Assembly: GCF_002564465.1 (NCBI RefSeq)
Contig: NZ_NUUX01000006.1
Coordinates: forward strand, 186,001 to 250,000
Direction of reading: 5' to 3'
DNA from: Bacillus sp. AFS088145
GTDB taxonomy: Bacteria > Bacillota > Bacilli > Bacillales > Bacillaceae_G
DNA length: 64,000 nt
The translations under genes were made by a program, and so were the position numbers. The notes beneath the pieces were generated by a model. That model searched no databases and was not told the DNA's origin. It saw only the letters and a list, made by a program, of their open reading frames with translations. Below are positions 8,532 through 17,957 of this stretch, in pieces. Each line of letters begins with the position of its first letter. The first letter of the stretch is position 1.

Positions 8532-9488
8532 ATGTTAAAATTGATTCAAAATGAATGGATAAAGATTATTAAAAGACCAGGTACAATTGTGATGGTTGCT
8601 CTTATTATTTTACTAGTAGGAGCTATGGGTTCTTTTGTAAAATATAATGAACATAAAAAAGAGCAAAATGCAGATAAGAATTGGAAGCAAACATTACAAG
8701 TACAAACAGCAGAAGATAAAAAACAATTAAAAAGTATAAGTGATAAAAATGACCCAGAAAGACAATTTTTAGAACGATCAATTGCAATTAATGAGTACAG
8801 AATCGATCATAATATATCACCAAATGAAAAGACGAATGTTTGGACTTTTATGGATGTTTCATCAAGTTTAATTATATTAGTAGGACTATTTACAATTATC
8901 GTTTCTGCCAATATTGTGGCAAGTGAATTTAACTGGGGTACGATAAAGCTATTACTAATCCGTCCATTTTCTAGAAAAAAAATCATTATGTCAAAGTATT
9001 TAACTAGTATTCTATTTGGTTTTGCGATGTTATTTATTTTATTTGTAGTTTCGAATCTATTAGGTTTAGCACTTTTTGGTACGGGTAGTGGGAATACTTC
9101 ATACTTAGCATATGTTAATGGCCATGTTGAAGAGCAAAGTAGACTTGTCTATTCTGCAAAGCTATACGTAATGAGCTTTATCGAAACATTTATGCTTGCT
9201 ACGATGGCGTTTATGGTTTCAACAGTATTTAGGAACAATACAATTGCGATTGGTATCTCAATTTTACTATTAACAGTTGGAAATACGGTAACAGTTATTT
9301 TGGCTGGATTCTTTGACTGGACAAAGTTTATCTTATTTGCCAATACAAACTTAATGCAGTACGTCATTGGTACTCCACCAGTTGAAGGGATGACAATGAC
9401 ATTTTCAGTAATCATGCTATTAGTCTATTTTGTTATTTTCCTAGGATTATCATTAGTTGTATTTTCAAAACGAGATGTAACAGCTTAA
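8532..9488 (+). CDS. ABC-2 type transporter permease
   Basis: 318 aa membrane subunit pairing with the preceding ATPase. Visible: an N-terminal membrane segment (about 15-32), a charged extracytoplasmic stretch (about 35-105), then about five membrane segments, including ILVGLFTIIVSANIVASEF, the usual conserved ABC-2 element. This 1 + 5 layout with a large first loop is typical of BcrB/YxlG-like permeases. GAAAGGAAC lies before ATG 8532. It ends at a bidirectional terminator. Confidence 0.87.
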   Translation: MLKLIQNEWIKIIKRPGTIVMVALIILLVGAMGSFVKYNEHKKEQNADKNWKQTLQVQTAEDKKQLKSISDKNDPERQFLERSIAINEYRIDHNISPNEKTNVWTFMDVSSSLIILVGLFTIIVSANIVASEFNWGTIKLLLIRPFSRKKIIMSKYLTSILFGFAMLFILFVVSNLLGLALFGTGSGNTSYLAYVNGHVEEQSRLVYSAKLYVMSFIETFMLATMAFMVSTVFRNNTIAIGISILLLTVGNTVTVILAGFFDWTKFILFANTNLMQYVIGTPPVEGMTMTFSVIMLLVYFVIFLGLSLVVFSKRDVTA

Positions 9489-9522
9489 GTTGTTAGGGCG
9501 TTCTTTTAAATAGTCATTTCAT

Positions 9523-9562
9523 TGAAAAAGCCTTGTTCAAATTGAAGAATAAGGCTTTTTCA
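9523..9562. terminator. Bidirectional terminator
   Basis: TGAAAAAGCCTTGTTC (9523-9538) pairs with GAATAAGGCTTTTTCA (9547-9562) between the convergent permease and GntR genes; A- and T-runs on both sides let it work in both directions. Confidence 0.8.
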
Positions 9563-9567
9563 TATTT

Positions 9568-10206
9568 CTAAAATAATGATTGTATTTTTTCTTTCATCAT
9601 TTCATTATACAGTTTCAATGCTTGGTCATACTCTTTTTCTTCAAAAAATTTAGTTAATTCTTCGTACTGCTTAATATGATTTTTAACTGAACTTCTTCTA
9701 TAGGAATAATATTTACTTGCAATAATCTCAAATTTATTTTGTAAAGCTCCGATCGTTTCCATCATTAAATCGTTTTGGCTCGTTTGTAAAATAAGATTAT
9801 GATAGCGATTTGCTTCATCGAAATATAAATGATGCTCTTCATTAGCTACCGCATTTTTCAATAACTGAATGCATTCATTCAGTTCATTAATTGGGAAATC
9901 AAGCATTTTCCTTTTCGCTTTTTCAATGCTTCCAATGCCTAAAAATAAACGATATTCTAAAAAATTAACGATATCGATCATTGTAATTTGAATATTTTGT
10001 ACCATTGAGCCCTGGTTTTTAAAATGTTTAACGAAACCAGTTGTTTCCAATTTGACAAGCGCCCTTCGAATAGGAGTTCTACTCATGTTCAAATCATTTA
10101 CAAGTGATGCTTCAGTTATATATGTTCCAGGAGAATATTTACCTTGTATTATAAATTTTTTGATTTCTTCATATGCTTTTTGTTCTAGTGTTATATTATT
10201 TGGCAA
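9568..10206 (-). CDS. GntR-family regulator with FCD-like domain (copy 1)
   Basis: About 212 aa. The winged helix lies at the N-terminus (SLVNDLNMSRTPIRRALVKLE); the helical C-terminal effector domain has the size of FCD domains but poor metal-ligand conservation. Start: an ATG exists at 10218, but AGG directly abuts it. TTG at 10206 is preferred because AGGATGGTG lies 6 nt upstream and the protein then begins exactly as its paralog at 10630-11277 does, nine residues up to LEQ. No metabolic gene is adjacent, so its target is not evident; TTGTATACAA-type palindromes upstream suggest autoregulation. Confidence 0.82.
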   Translation of the reverse strand: MPNNITLEQKAYEEIKKFIIQGKYSPGTYITEASLVNDLNMSRTPIRRALVKLETTGFVKHFKNQGSMVQNIQITMIDIVNFLEYRLFLGIGSIEKAKRKMLDFPINELNECIQLLKNAVANEEHHLYFDEANRYHNLILQTSQNDLMMETIGALQNKFEIIASKYYSYRRSSVKNHIKQYEELTKFFEEKEYDQALKLYNEMMKEKIQSLF

Positions 10207-10629
10207 GTGTTTCACCATCCTACTTTTTAGTGTTATTTTAAAGCGTAGCTAAACAAGGGTAGGGATTTTTTATTAATCCACTCACTATACGAACAAATCT
10301 AATGTATTGTCCCACAGCTTTTACTAATCTTCTTTTAGCTCTAAGAAAGAACTAATATTATACACAAAGTATACAATAAATTTGATTAAATAGTATAGAA
10401 AAATAATTGTTTCAATTATATGGAAATAAAGGGAAATATCTAATCAGATTAATTAAAGTGATAAATGAAGTAAGCGGATGTTTAAAGAATTATGAAGTAA
10501 ATAAGTTAAAGTTATATTAATTTAAGTATAAAAATTGTATACAAAAATATTTTTATTAGTTAATTCTCGATAATCAATAAAAAAACATCTAAAGCCTTAA
10601 AAGGTTTAGATGTTTTTTATTCAATTTAC
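10207..10629. promoter_or_regulatory. Inter-gntR region with TGTATACA-type palindromes
   Basis: About 420 bp. It contains the terminator of GntR copy 2, TTGTATACAA (10535-10544, perfect palindrome) and AAAGTATACAAT (10366-10377). FCD-type GntR regulators commonly bind TNGTATACNA-like sites (established for relatives such as VanR and LldR), so these are operator candidates for the GntR pair. Confidence 0.45.
10581..10618 (-). terminator. Terminator after GntR copy 2
   Basis: AAAAACATCTAAA...TTTAGATGTTTTTT hairpin just past the stop of the minus-strand regulator. Confidence 0.8.
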
Positions 10630-11277
10630 TTAAAACATTAAATCCATAAATGCTTCTTCTTTCAGTTGAGTTAATATGTCAGTTGCTTTATCAAATTCGG
10701 ATTTTTCCACACAATCAATAAGAGAGCTATATAAGCCCAATGTGTGTGGAATTCTATTTTTTCTAACATTAAATACATTAGATGACGTTGCTTCTTCAGT
10801 AAATCTCTTCCATAGATGATCAAGCATTTCGATGATTAAATTGTTTTGAGAATTTAGTAAGAATGTTTTATAAAACTCTGTCAATGCTCGGTGATAATTG
10901 TGGGCATCATCTTGATTATATGCCTTTTCCATAGAGGCAATAATTTCTCTAAGTATTTTAACATTAAATGGAGTATGCTTCCTTTGGGATTTTTCTACAC
11001 AAAATACAGCAAAGCACCATTGAATTTCAATCATATTAATAATTTCATTTAATGTAAAATGAGTATATGTAACAGTCGTTCCATGAAAGTTGTTGTGTGA
11101 TAACATCCCTTCAGAAACAAGTCTTCCAAGTGCTCTTCTAATCGGTGTTCTACTCATTTGTAATTCAGATACAAGTGCAGTTTCTTTCAAATGCATACCG
11201 GTTTGATACTCACCTGTTAGGATCAAGCTTTTTAATTTTTCATATGCAATTTGTTCTAAAGTTTTCTCTTTTGCCAT
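10630..11277 (-). CDS. GntR-family regulator with FCD-like domain (copy 2)
   Basis: 215 aa, paralog of the regulator at 9568-10206, same orientation. The two share the LEQ.AYE.LK opening and the recognition region LQMSRTPIRRALGRL. The C-terminal helical domain is about 130 residues; again the FCD metal triad is not obvious. ATG 11277 is preceded by AGGAGAAT on the minus strand. A GTATAC-containing motif (11341-11350) lies upstream. A tandem pair of such similar regulators with no enzyme between them suggests a recent duplication, with targets elsewhere. Confidence 0.83.
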   Translation of the reverse strand: MAKEKTLEQIAYEKLKSLILTGEYQTGMHLKETALVSELQMSRTPIRRALGRLVSEGMLSHNNFHGTTVTYTHFTLNEIINMIEIQWCFAVFCVEKSQRKHTPFNVKILREIIASMEKAYNQDDAHNYHRALTEFYKTFLLNSQNNLIIEMLDHLWKRFTEEATSSNVFNVRKNRIPHTLGLYSSLIDCVEKSEFDKATDILTQLKEEAFMDLMF

Positions 11278-11558
11278 TTTATTCTCCTACTATAAATGTA
11301 TTAACTGTTTCATAAAAGATCTTCTTATTTAATCCTTAATAGTATACATTAAAAATCCAATTGATAAGCTATAGAAAAAAATAATTCAATTTTTGATAAA
11401 GGAATATAGGTGATTTTAATATTTATAGGTTGATTATTATCTGAATTTAAATATCAACTTTTTATTGATTAATTAAACGATGTATTTTTCTTCCATTTAT
11501 TAGAATAATTTCCATCTCCAATTCAAATGATAAAATAAAATCAAAATAGGGGAATGGT

Positions 11559-13046
11559 ATGAGAACTTATAAAGATGGTATGAAAAAAGATTCCTCAAAA
11601 GAAAATTGGATTGATGAATTATCGAAATCAAATGATTTTATTAAATTTATAACTTCAAGTGATCTTCAGAATGATAGTTACTATAGTATTTATTTTTACC
11701 GAACATTAATAAGGTCTGAGATCATGCATGATCAAATACTTCCATATTTGACAAGGAATTATACTCTTGAAGATTTGATGTCTCAACTTCCAGTTCAACA
11801 ACTTACGATTACTTCAGATAGTTCTAAAATCAAAAGCAAATTGCTAAAAGGTCATATGGCAATTCAGTATGGTGAGAATAAAACTGATAGTTTACTTGTA
11901 AATATATCGAATAATGTTTCAAGAACGATTGGTCCTCCTATAATGGAAGCTACTACTTTAGGTCCGCAAGTTGGATTTGTAGAAGATATGGATGTAAACA
12001 TCAATTTAATTCGAAATAAATTACCAATTTCTGATCTTCATGTCGAGGAATTGGTAGTTGGGAAGCTATCAAAAACGAGTGTTGCTGTTATCTATATAAG
12101 TGGTATTGCTGATGATGAAAATATTAATACAGTTACTCAGAGGATAAAAGATATCCAATATGATCATATTCCGGATAGTTCGTTTATTTCGTCTATGATT
12201 GGTGATAACACGCATTCTATTTTTCCACAATCGATTCCAACTGAAAGACTTGATCGTACAGTCGGAGGTTTAACTGAAGGGAAAATCGCCATTGTTGTTG
12301 ACGGTTCTCCAAATGTTCTTCTGACTCCTGCTTTAATAGATGAGACTTTTATCGCGATGGAAGACTATTATGTCAATTGGGAACTTGCTACATTTTTCCG
12401 TTTACTAAGAATATTCGGTTTTGCACTTTCGATATTTATAACGCCTTTTTATGTTGCAGTTCTGACCTATCATTATGAGCTAATTCCACCTCGCTTACTT
12501 GAATCATTAGTCATATCTAGAGCATCTGTACCATTTCCTCCAATTTTTGAGGTGTTATTTTTAGAACTTACGATCGAGCTAGTAAAGGAAGCTGGACTTC
12601 GATTACCATCAAAAATTGGACAAACGCTTGGTATTGTTGGTGGTATTGTAATTGGGCAAGCTGTTGTAGAAGCTAAGCTTACGAGTAATATTCTATTAAT
12701 CTTAGTAGGACTTGGTACACTTGCATCCTACACATCTGCAATCTATAAATTTAACAATACGATTCGATTTATAAAGTTTCCAGTCATCATAATGGCTCAG
12801 CTAATTGGGCTTTTAGGGATTTTTATGGGCTTTATCTATTTAATGACGCACTTGCTTCGATTAACCTCTTTAGGAAGACCCTATATTGGAACGTATCCGT
12901 TTAGGAAAACGGCATTTAATGATTTGTGGATCAGATTACCATTTTCAAAGCAGAAAAAAAGACCTACTAATTTAAGACCGGCTACACTTTTTCGTGCAAC
13001 AAATGATATAAAACGTCCAGGTCCACCGAGTGATTTCGATGAATAA
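11559..13046 (+). CDS. Spore germinant receptor A subunit (GerA family)
   Basis: 495 aa, typical GerAA-family length. The N-terminal hydrophilic domain (about 1-285) contains the family signatures VEDMDVNINLIRNKLP and VYISGIADDENI; then four or five membrane segments, including GGIVIGQAVVEAKLTSNIL, and a short Pro-rich cytoplasmic tail. Part of the inner-membrane receptor that senses germinants and triggers ion and dipicolinate release in dormant spores. AGGGG precedes ATG 11559. First gene of an A-B-C operon with 17 nt to the next start. Expected to be expressed in the forespore, though no sigma-G promoter could be called with confidence. Confidence 0.93.
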   Translation: MRTYKDGMKKDSSKENWIDELSKSNDFIKFITSSDLQNDSYYSIYFYRTLIRSEIMHDQILPYLTRNYTLEDLMSQLPVQQLTITSDSSKIKSKLLKGHMAIQYGENKTDSLLVNISNNVSRTIGPPIMEATTLGPQVGFVEDMDVNINLIRNKLPISDLHVEELVVGKLSKTSVAVIYISGIADDENINTVTQRIKDIQYDHIPDSSFISSMIGDNTHSIFPQSIPTERLDRTVGGLTEGKIAIVVDGSPNVLLTPALIDETFIAMEDYYVNWELATFFRLLRIFGFALSIFITPFYVAVLTYHYELIPPRLLESLVISRASVPFPPIFEVLFLELTIELVKEAGLRLPSKIGQTLGIVGGIVIGQAVVEAKLTSNILLILVGLGTLASYTSAIYKFNNTIRFIKFPVIIMAQLIGLLGIFMGFIYLMTHLLRLTSLGRPYIGTYPFRKTAFNDLWIRLPFSKQKKRPTNLRPATLFRATNDIKRPGPPSDFDE

Positions 13047-13063
13047 AAAGGGGAGATTTATTA

Positions 13064-14149
13064 ATGGCATCGTATAGAAGACAACAAGTTTCACCGTATC
13101 TCCTATTTTTTATTATTACAAGCTCTCAAATAGGCGTAGGTGTTTTAGGGTTTCAACGACTCATCGCACAAGATGCTGGTTATGATGCATGGATTAGTGT
13201 AATTATTGCTGGGTTTATTGTTAATGCAGTTGTATGGTTTATGTATAAAATGTTAACAAAGGCACAAGGAGATATTATTGATGCGCATAAGCAATTTTTT
13301 GGTAATATTATCGGATCAATCTTAAGTTTAGTTATTCTAATCTATTATCTAATTTTAGCAATATCTGTTCTAAGATTATATATTGAAATCGTTCAAGTTT
13401 GGATGTTTCCGTCTATATCAACGTGGCTATTATCGAGTATCATTTTATTATTATGCTACTATATTGTATCAGGTGGGTTTCGTGTAGTAGTTGGGATTGC
13501 ATTTCTATCTGGAATCTTTACGGCATTGCTTTGGGCTTTGCTATTTCATTTGCCACATAAATATATTCATATGGATAATATTTTACCTATTCTTGATCAT
13601 TCGTTTAAAGATTTGTTATTGTCTGCAAAAAAATCAATCTATACAATGGCGGGGTTTGAAATATTACTAATGGTTTTTCCATTTATTCGAAATGGAAATT
13701 CTTCTCAAAAGTATGCTCAATGGGGAATCGTTTTTTCAACTTTAGTCTTCACTTTATCGGCTTTTACAACTTTTTTACTATTAAGTGAAAAACAAATTGA
13801 ACATGTAATCTGGGCGAGACTCTATATAGCTAAATTAATTCATTTTCCATTTTTAGAAAGATTTGAATATATACTAATTTCCAGTTTTTTAATAAAGGTT
13901 ATTTCAATTTTAGCTCTATTATTATGGAGCTCAAGCAGAGGCTTAAAATTAATTTTTAAATGGAAGCAAAAGTATACATTAATATTGATTAGTGTAATTA
14001 GTTTTATCGTTTGTCAATTACTTGAAACTCGATATCAAATTAATGCATTTACAGATTATACAAGTAGAATTTCTCTATACATTTTTTATATTTATATACC
14101 ACTTTTTTCAATCCTATTTATGATAATGAAGTCTGGGAAAGTAAAATGA
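13064..14149 (+). CDS. Spore germinant receptor B subunit (GerB family)
   Basis: 361 aa integral membrane protein of the spore-germination branch of the APC transporter superfamily, about ten membrane segments. The N-terminal SSQIGVGVLGFQR matches the conserved first helix of GerAB-type proteins. It is thought to bind amino-acid-type germinants and form the transport-like core of the receptor. AAAAGGGGAG precedes ATG 13064. It overlaps the C-subunit start by 4 nt (ATGA). Confidence 0.92.
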   Translation: MASYRRQQVSPYLLFFIITSSQIGVGVLGFQRLIAQDAGYDAWISVIIAGFIVNAVVWFMYKMLTKAQGDIIDAHKQFFGNIIGSILSLVILIYYLILAISVLRLYIEIVQVWMFPSISTWLLSSIILLLCYYIVSGGFRVVVGIAFLSGIFTALLWALLFHLPHKYIHMDNILPILDHSFKDLLLSAKKSIYTMAGFEILLMVFPFIRNGNSSQKYAQWGIVFSTLVFTLSAFTTFLLLSEKQIEHVIWARLYIAKLIHFPFLERFEYILISSFLIKVISILALLLWSSSRGLKLIFKWKQKYTLILISVISFIVCQLLETRYQINAFTDYTSRISLYIFYIYIPLFSILFMIMKSGKVK

Positions 14150-15228
14150 AAAAATATCTTCTATTTTTTATTATTTGTATTGCATTAACTTTAAATGGCT
14201 GTGCACTTGTACCGTCTGCGAATGTTAATGAACTTAATATTATTGAAGCAGCTGGTTTCGACCTTCCAAAACCAGAACAACTGAAAGGGACTGTTGTTTT
14301 CCCTGTGTTTCGACCATCTGGACAGATCGAATTTAAAGTGTCTTCTGCAAGTGGAGAAACAATAAAGAAAGTAAGGGAAAGATTAGATAGTCAAATGAGG
14401 TATCGGTTAATGTCAGGTCAGATGCGTGTTGTTACATTCAGTCTAGACTTAGCCAAAAAAGGTTTTTTCCCAATTGTTGATACGTTTAATCGGGACCCGG
14501 CCGTTGGGAATATCATACAATTAGCGATTGTTGATGGTGAAACAAGTGATTTACTTTCATTACCACAGTATAAAAATGAAAACATTGCTTTATATCTTTA
14601 CGATATGCTTGTACACAATTCAGAGACTGGACCTTTTCCCTATACCGATTTCTCAACATTTGTCTATCAATATTTTGAAGTAGGGCAGGATCCGTATTTA
14701 CCAGTGTTAAAAATAGTGAATGACAAGATTAAATTAAATGGCATTGCAACTTTCAAAAGAGATAAACTTATAACAATTATTCCTTGGAAATATGCTTTCA
14801 TTTTTAAAGGGTTGAAAGAAAATTATAAAGAAGGCTTACATCAGTTCAAAATTGATGGAGATTATGTAGCAATTGATAATATAAAATCTAAAAGTAAATA
14901 TGATATCAAAATCAAAAAAGGACAACCAGAGTTTACAATTCATATGAAAATGAATGCCAGAATTCAAGAATATACTGGTGATAAACCAATAGTACTTCCT
15001 AAACATATTAAACAAATAAGTAAAGCAATTGAAAGGGATATTGAAAAAAATGCAAAGGAGCTTATTTCACTCCTTCAAAAAAATAATGTTGATCCAATTG
15101 GTTTCGGCTCAAAATTAGAAGCACATAACAGGGAATTTGATGGAAAAAAATGGAGGAAACAGTATTCGAGTGCAAAAATTAAAGTAAAGGTTAATTTAGA
15201 TATACTTCATACAGGAATTGTTGAATAG
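14146..15228 (+). CDS. Spore germinant receptor C subunit, lipoprotein (GerC family)
   Basis: 360 aa. The lipoprotein signal ends in LTLNGC (Cys19), predicting anchoring to the outer face of the inner spore membrane. Conserved GerAC features include NELNIIEAAGFD near the mature N-terminus and the repeated alpha/beta domains. The start overlaps the B-subunit stop (ATGA), indicating translational coupling. Completes a standard three-subunit receptor operon; a terminator follows. Confidence 0.92.
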   Translation: MKKYLLFFIICIALTLNGCALVPSANVNELNIIEAAGFDLPKPEQLKGTVVFPVFRPSGQIEFKVSSASGETIKKVRERLDSQMRYRLMSGQMRVVTFSLDLAKKGFFPIVDTFNRDPAVGNIIQLAIVDGETSDLLSLPQYKNENIALYLYDMLVHNSETGPFPYTDFSTFVYQYFEVGQDPYLPVLKIVNDKIKLNGIATFKRDKLITIIPWKYAFIFKGLKENYKEGLHQFKIDGDYVAIDNIKSKSKYDIKIKKGQPEFTIHMKMNARIQEYTGDKPIVLPKHIKQISKAIERDIEKNAKELISLLQKNNVDPIGFGSKLEAHNREFDGKKWRKQYSSAKIKVKVNLDILHTGIVE

Positions 15229-15275
15229 ATCATGTTTTGAATGAATAGAAGAACTATTAAAACCTGAATGGAACT

Positions 15276-15323
15276 AAAAAAGGATGTCTTATGGTCATTG
15301 TTAGACAGATAGACGTCTTTTTT
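15276..15323 (+). terminator. Terminator of the germinant receptor operon
   Basis: AAAAAAGGATGTCT (15276-15289) pairs with AGACGTCTTTTTT (15311-15323) through G-U pairs and ends in T6. Confidence 0.7.
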
Positions 15324-15455
15324 AATTAAGAACATTGTATAAAAAATGTATACAAACGATTGAGTAAGTATATTAAAATAATATTACGGAAAAGTTAAGT
15401 ATAAGATAATTTAATCCATAGATCAGTTTCTTTTAAGGTAATTCCTGGAGGGATT

Positions 15456-16571
15456 ATGCTTTTTAAAAATATTTTCATAACCTATACAATCATCATTAGT
15501 TTTTTTTATCTAACGTCTTCCATCTTATGGGGAGAAGCAAGACAAAGGTTTGCAGGGAAATCAAAATTTCAAGAATTTTTTATCGGGATTCTATTGAGTG
15601 TATTAACAATTGTATTAATAAATTTCCCGATTTTCACAGATCATGGAACAAATATTCAAATTAGAGCTCTTGGAATGGAAATTGCAGCAATCTTTTTTGG
15701 GAATATTACCTTAGTGACAATGTTTTTCTTCGATATTATTGCTTTTTATTTTATTAAAGGATTTAACTATGTTTACCTAATTGATTCACTTTTGTTATTA
15801 ATTGTTTTATTTTTTGGTTTTTATATGAATTATCAAAAATGGGATGAAAAGAAAAGAATTCTTATTTTGACTCCTATTATCATTTTGTTTAGATGTATCG
15901 GTTTTTATTTAATCGATAAATGGATGCTAAAACCAATTGGTTCGATTGTATCAGAAAGATTACTTCAAACGATTGGGTTTTGGATTTTAATGTTTGTTCC
16001 AGCATTATTTTTAAGTTATTTTATAGCCTATCAAACACGTAATACAGAAATAAAATTAAAGAAAATGGAAAATATCGCAAATGTGGATAGTCTAACCGGA
16101 CTATATAACCGTAGATACTTTGAAAAACAACTTTTAAAGGGATGTTCCAAATCCTATGATACATCCATACCAATGACATTATTAATGATTGATGTGGACT
16201 ATTTTAAAAAATATAACGATCTATATGGTCACCCAAAAGGTGATGAATGCTTAAGAAAAGTAGCAACTAGTTTGCAATTAGAGACAACAAGCGCATCAGG
16301 CATTGTTGCACGGTATGGTGGAGAGGAATTCTCAATCTTGTTACTGAATTCAGATCTGAATGATGCAATTAAAATAGGTAATCGATTATGTAAAAATATA
16401 AAAAAATTAAAGATTGAACATGAGCAATCAGAGAAAAAATTAGTTACATTAAGTATTGGTGTAGCTTCATTGATTGCTGAAACTGAACAAGATTACTTAA
16501 AGCTAGTGAAGCAAGCTGATCAGGCATTATACAGATCAAAGCATAATGGCAGGGATCAAGTGAGTTACTAA
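15456..16571 (+). CDS. Membrane-bound diguanylate cyclase (GGDEF)
   Basis: 371 aa. The N-terminal half (about 1-195) has five or six membrane segments resembling the 5TM LytS/YhcK sensor class. A GGDEF domain follows, with DSLTGLYNRRYF at its start and the active-site motif RYGGEEF (about 285-291) intact, so it should make c-di-GMP from two GTP. No RxxD inhibitory site was noticed. GGAGGG lies before ATG 15456. A TGTATACAAA site (15347-15356) about 100 nt upstream resembles the palindromes near the GntR genes. Confidence 0.9.
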   Translation: MLFKNIFITYTIIISFFYLTSSILWGEARQRFAGKSKFQEFFIGILLSVLTIVLINFPIFTDHGTNIQIRALGMEIAAIFFGNITLVTMFFFDIIAFYFIKGFNYVYLIDSLLLLIVLFFGFYMNYQKWDEKKRILILTPIIILFRCIGFYLIDKWMLKPIGSIVSERLLQTIGFWILMFVPALFLSYFIAYQTRNTEIKLKKMENIANVDSLTGLYNRRYFEKQLLKGCSKSYDTSIPMTLLMIDVDYFKKYNDLYGHPKGDECLRKVATSLQLETTSASGIVARYGGEEFSILLLNSDLNDAIKIGNRLCKNIKKLKIEHEQSEKKLVTLSIGVASLIAETEQDYLKLVKQADQALYRSKHNGRDQVSY

Positions 16572-16582
16572 ATATATTAAAT

Positions 16583-16633
16583 AAAAAAACATCTATTCAT
16601 CACTTCAGAAAAAGGTGATTTAAGATGTTTTTT
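16583..16633. terminator. Bidirectional terminator
   Basis: AAAAAACATCT...TCATCAC pairs with GGTGA...AGATGTTTTTT between the convergent cyclase and the minus-strand gene. Confidence 0.75.
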
Positions 16634-16644
16634 ATTTTGTTGCT

Positions 16645-17139
16645 TTATTTTAATAGTGGATTTAAATGAAAATGGTTCAATGCTTCGTTGACTAAATCGA
16701 TATCATAAATGTTTTTCTCTAAGAAAAATTTTATAACTAAATCAGTTAAATCGCTGTCTGATAATGTATAGCCAGTAGAACTTAAGAGATCGCTCGTTTC
16801 AATTTTATCTAGTTCAAGTGCTAGTGATAAAGCAATTATTGTATTTTTCTTTGGAAGGTAATTAGGAATGGAGCGAATTTTTGAAAAATGTTTTCGGTCA
16901 ATTCCCGCCTTTTTATAGATTAGTGGATCACTGAGATGTTTTTTTTCAATAAAGTTAAATAAGAGCACTTTAAATGTTGGTTTCAGTTTGTTTTTAATAA
17001 ATGCTTCAATCTCTATATTTTCTAAAGGCTCAGCTGCATACATTTCATTCTGACTAAAATGTATTTCTTCTATTTTTACTTCTTCTAAATGGCGTTTTAC
17101 ATATAATTCTAATTCAATCAAAAATTCTTGGTTAAGCAT
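16645..17139 (-). CDS. HTH-like regulator of the kind appended to macro-domain proteins
   Basis: 164 aa. The C-terminal region from about residue 70 (KKAGIDRKHFSKIRS, then KKNTIIALSLALELD and SSTGYTLSDSDLTDLVIKF) resembles a small helical HTH-like module that I recall as the C-terminal extension of some Firmicutes macro-domain (ADP-ribose-binding) proteins and as a partner of VWA proteins. The N-terminal 65 residues are unassigned. It starts 98 bp from the divergent VWA gene, so they probably share a regulatory region. Exact role unknown. Confidence 0.6.
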   Translation of the reverse strand: MLNQEFLIELELYVKRHLEEVKIEEIHFSQNEMYAAEPLENIEIEAFIKNKLKPTFKVLLFNFIEKKHLSDPLIYKKAGIDRKHFSKIRSIPNYLPKKNTIIALSLALELDKIETSDLLSSTGYTLSDSDLTDLVIKFFLEKNIYDIDLVNEALNHFHLNPLLK

Positions 17140-17237
17140 GTTGAATTCCCCTTTCCAAAATGTCTCTTTTAGGGCGACCTATCTACTAGTTAATTCAGTT
17201 ACTATTATAACATCAAGAATGAAGGGGCTGATTTAGA

Positions 17238-17819
17238 ATGAACAGTAATAAAACAGAAATCATATTTTTAATCGATAGAAGTGGTTCAATGGCAGGACTT
17301 GAAAGTGATACGATCGGTGGATTTAACGCTTTTATGAAAAAACAAAGTAGTTTTGATGGGGAAACGAATGTAACAACAGTGCTTTTTGACGACCAGTATG
17401 AAGTCTTATGGAATGGGTGCAATGCACATGAAGTAAAATTAACGGATAAAGAGTATTTTGTAAGGGGGACCACTGCACTTTTAGATGCATTAGGTAAAAC
17501 CATTTTAAATGTAGGCAACAGATTGTCTTTATGTAACGAGATGGAAAGACCTGCTAAAGTCATTTTTGTTATTACGACTGATGGGTTAGAGAATGCAAGT
17601 GTTGAATTTACGTATAGTAAAGTGAAACAACTGATCCATCATCAACAAGAAAAGTATAACTGGGATTTTATATTTATGGGAGCAAATATCGATGTAGTAA
17701 AAGAAGCAAGTAGCCTAGGAATTTTAAAAGAAAATGCTTATATATTTGAAGCTTCTAATGAAGGTGTTGAAGATATGTATAGTGTAATAAGCGAAGTGGT
17801 GTCAGAAAAAAGGACATAA
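17238..17819 (+). CDS. VWA-domain protein
   Basis: 193 aa, essentially one von Willebrand factor A domain. The MIDAS motif DRSGSM sits at residues 12-17; the downstream Thr (about TTALLDAL) and Asp (TTDGLEN) ligands are present, so it should bind Mg or Mn and a protein partner. No signal peptide, hence cytoplasmic. GAAGGGG lies upstream of ATG 17238. Transcribed divergently from the HTH-like protein, suggesting a linked two-component module. Confidence 0.85.
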   Translation: MNSNKTEIIFLIDRSGSMAGLESDTIGGFNAFMKKQSSFDGETNVTTVLFDDQYEVLWNGCNAHEVKLTDKEYFVRGTTALLDALGKTILNVGNRLSLCNEMERPAKVIFVITTDGLENASVEFTYSKVKQLIHHQQEKYNWDFIFMGANIDVVKEASSLGILKENAYIFEASNEGVEDMYSVISEVVSEKRT

Positions 17820-17829
17820 TTTTGATTCA

Positions 17830-17865
17830 AATCTAGTAAGCCTTTAGACTTACTAGATTTTTTTA
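17830..17865 (+). terminator. Terminator after the VWA gene
   Basis: AATCTAGTAAG (17830-17840) pairs perfectly with CTTACTAGATT (17849-17859), followed by T-run. Confidence 0.9.
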
Positions 17866-17957
17866 TTGTAAATAAAAATTCTTTAATGATAAAAAAGCAG
17901 TTAGAATAATAATGTTAGAATAGGGACATAAAACATATTTAGAGGAGAGATGTACAT

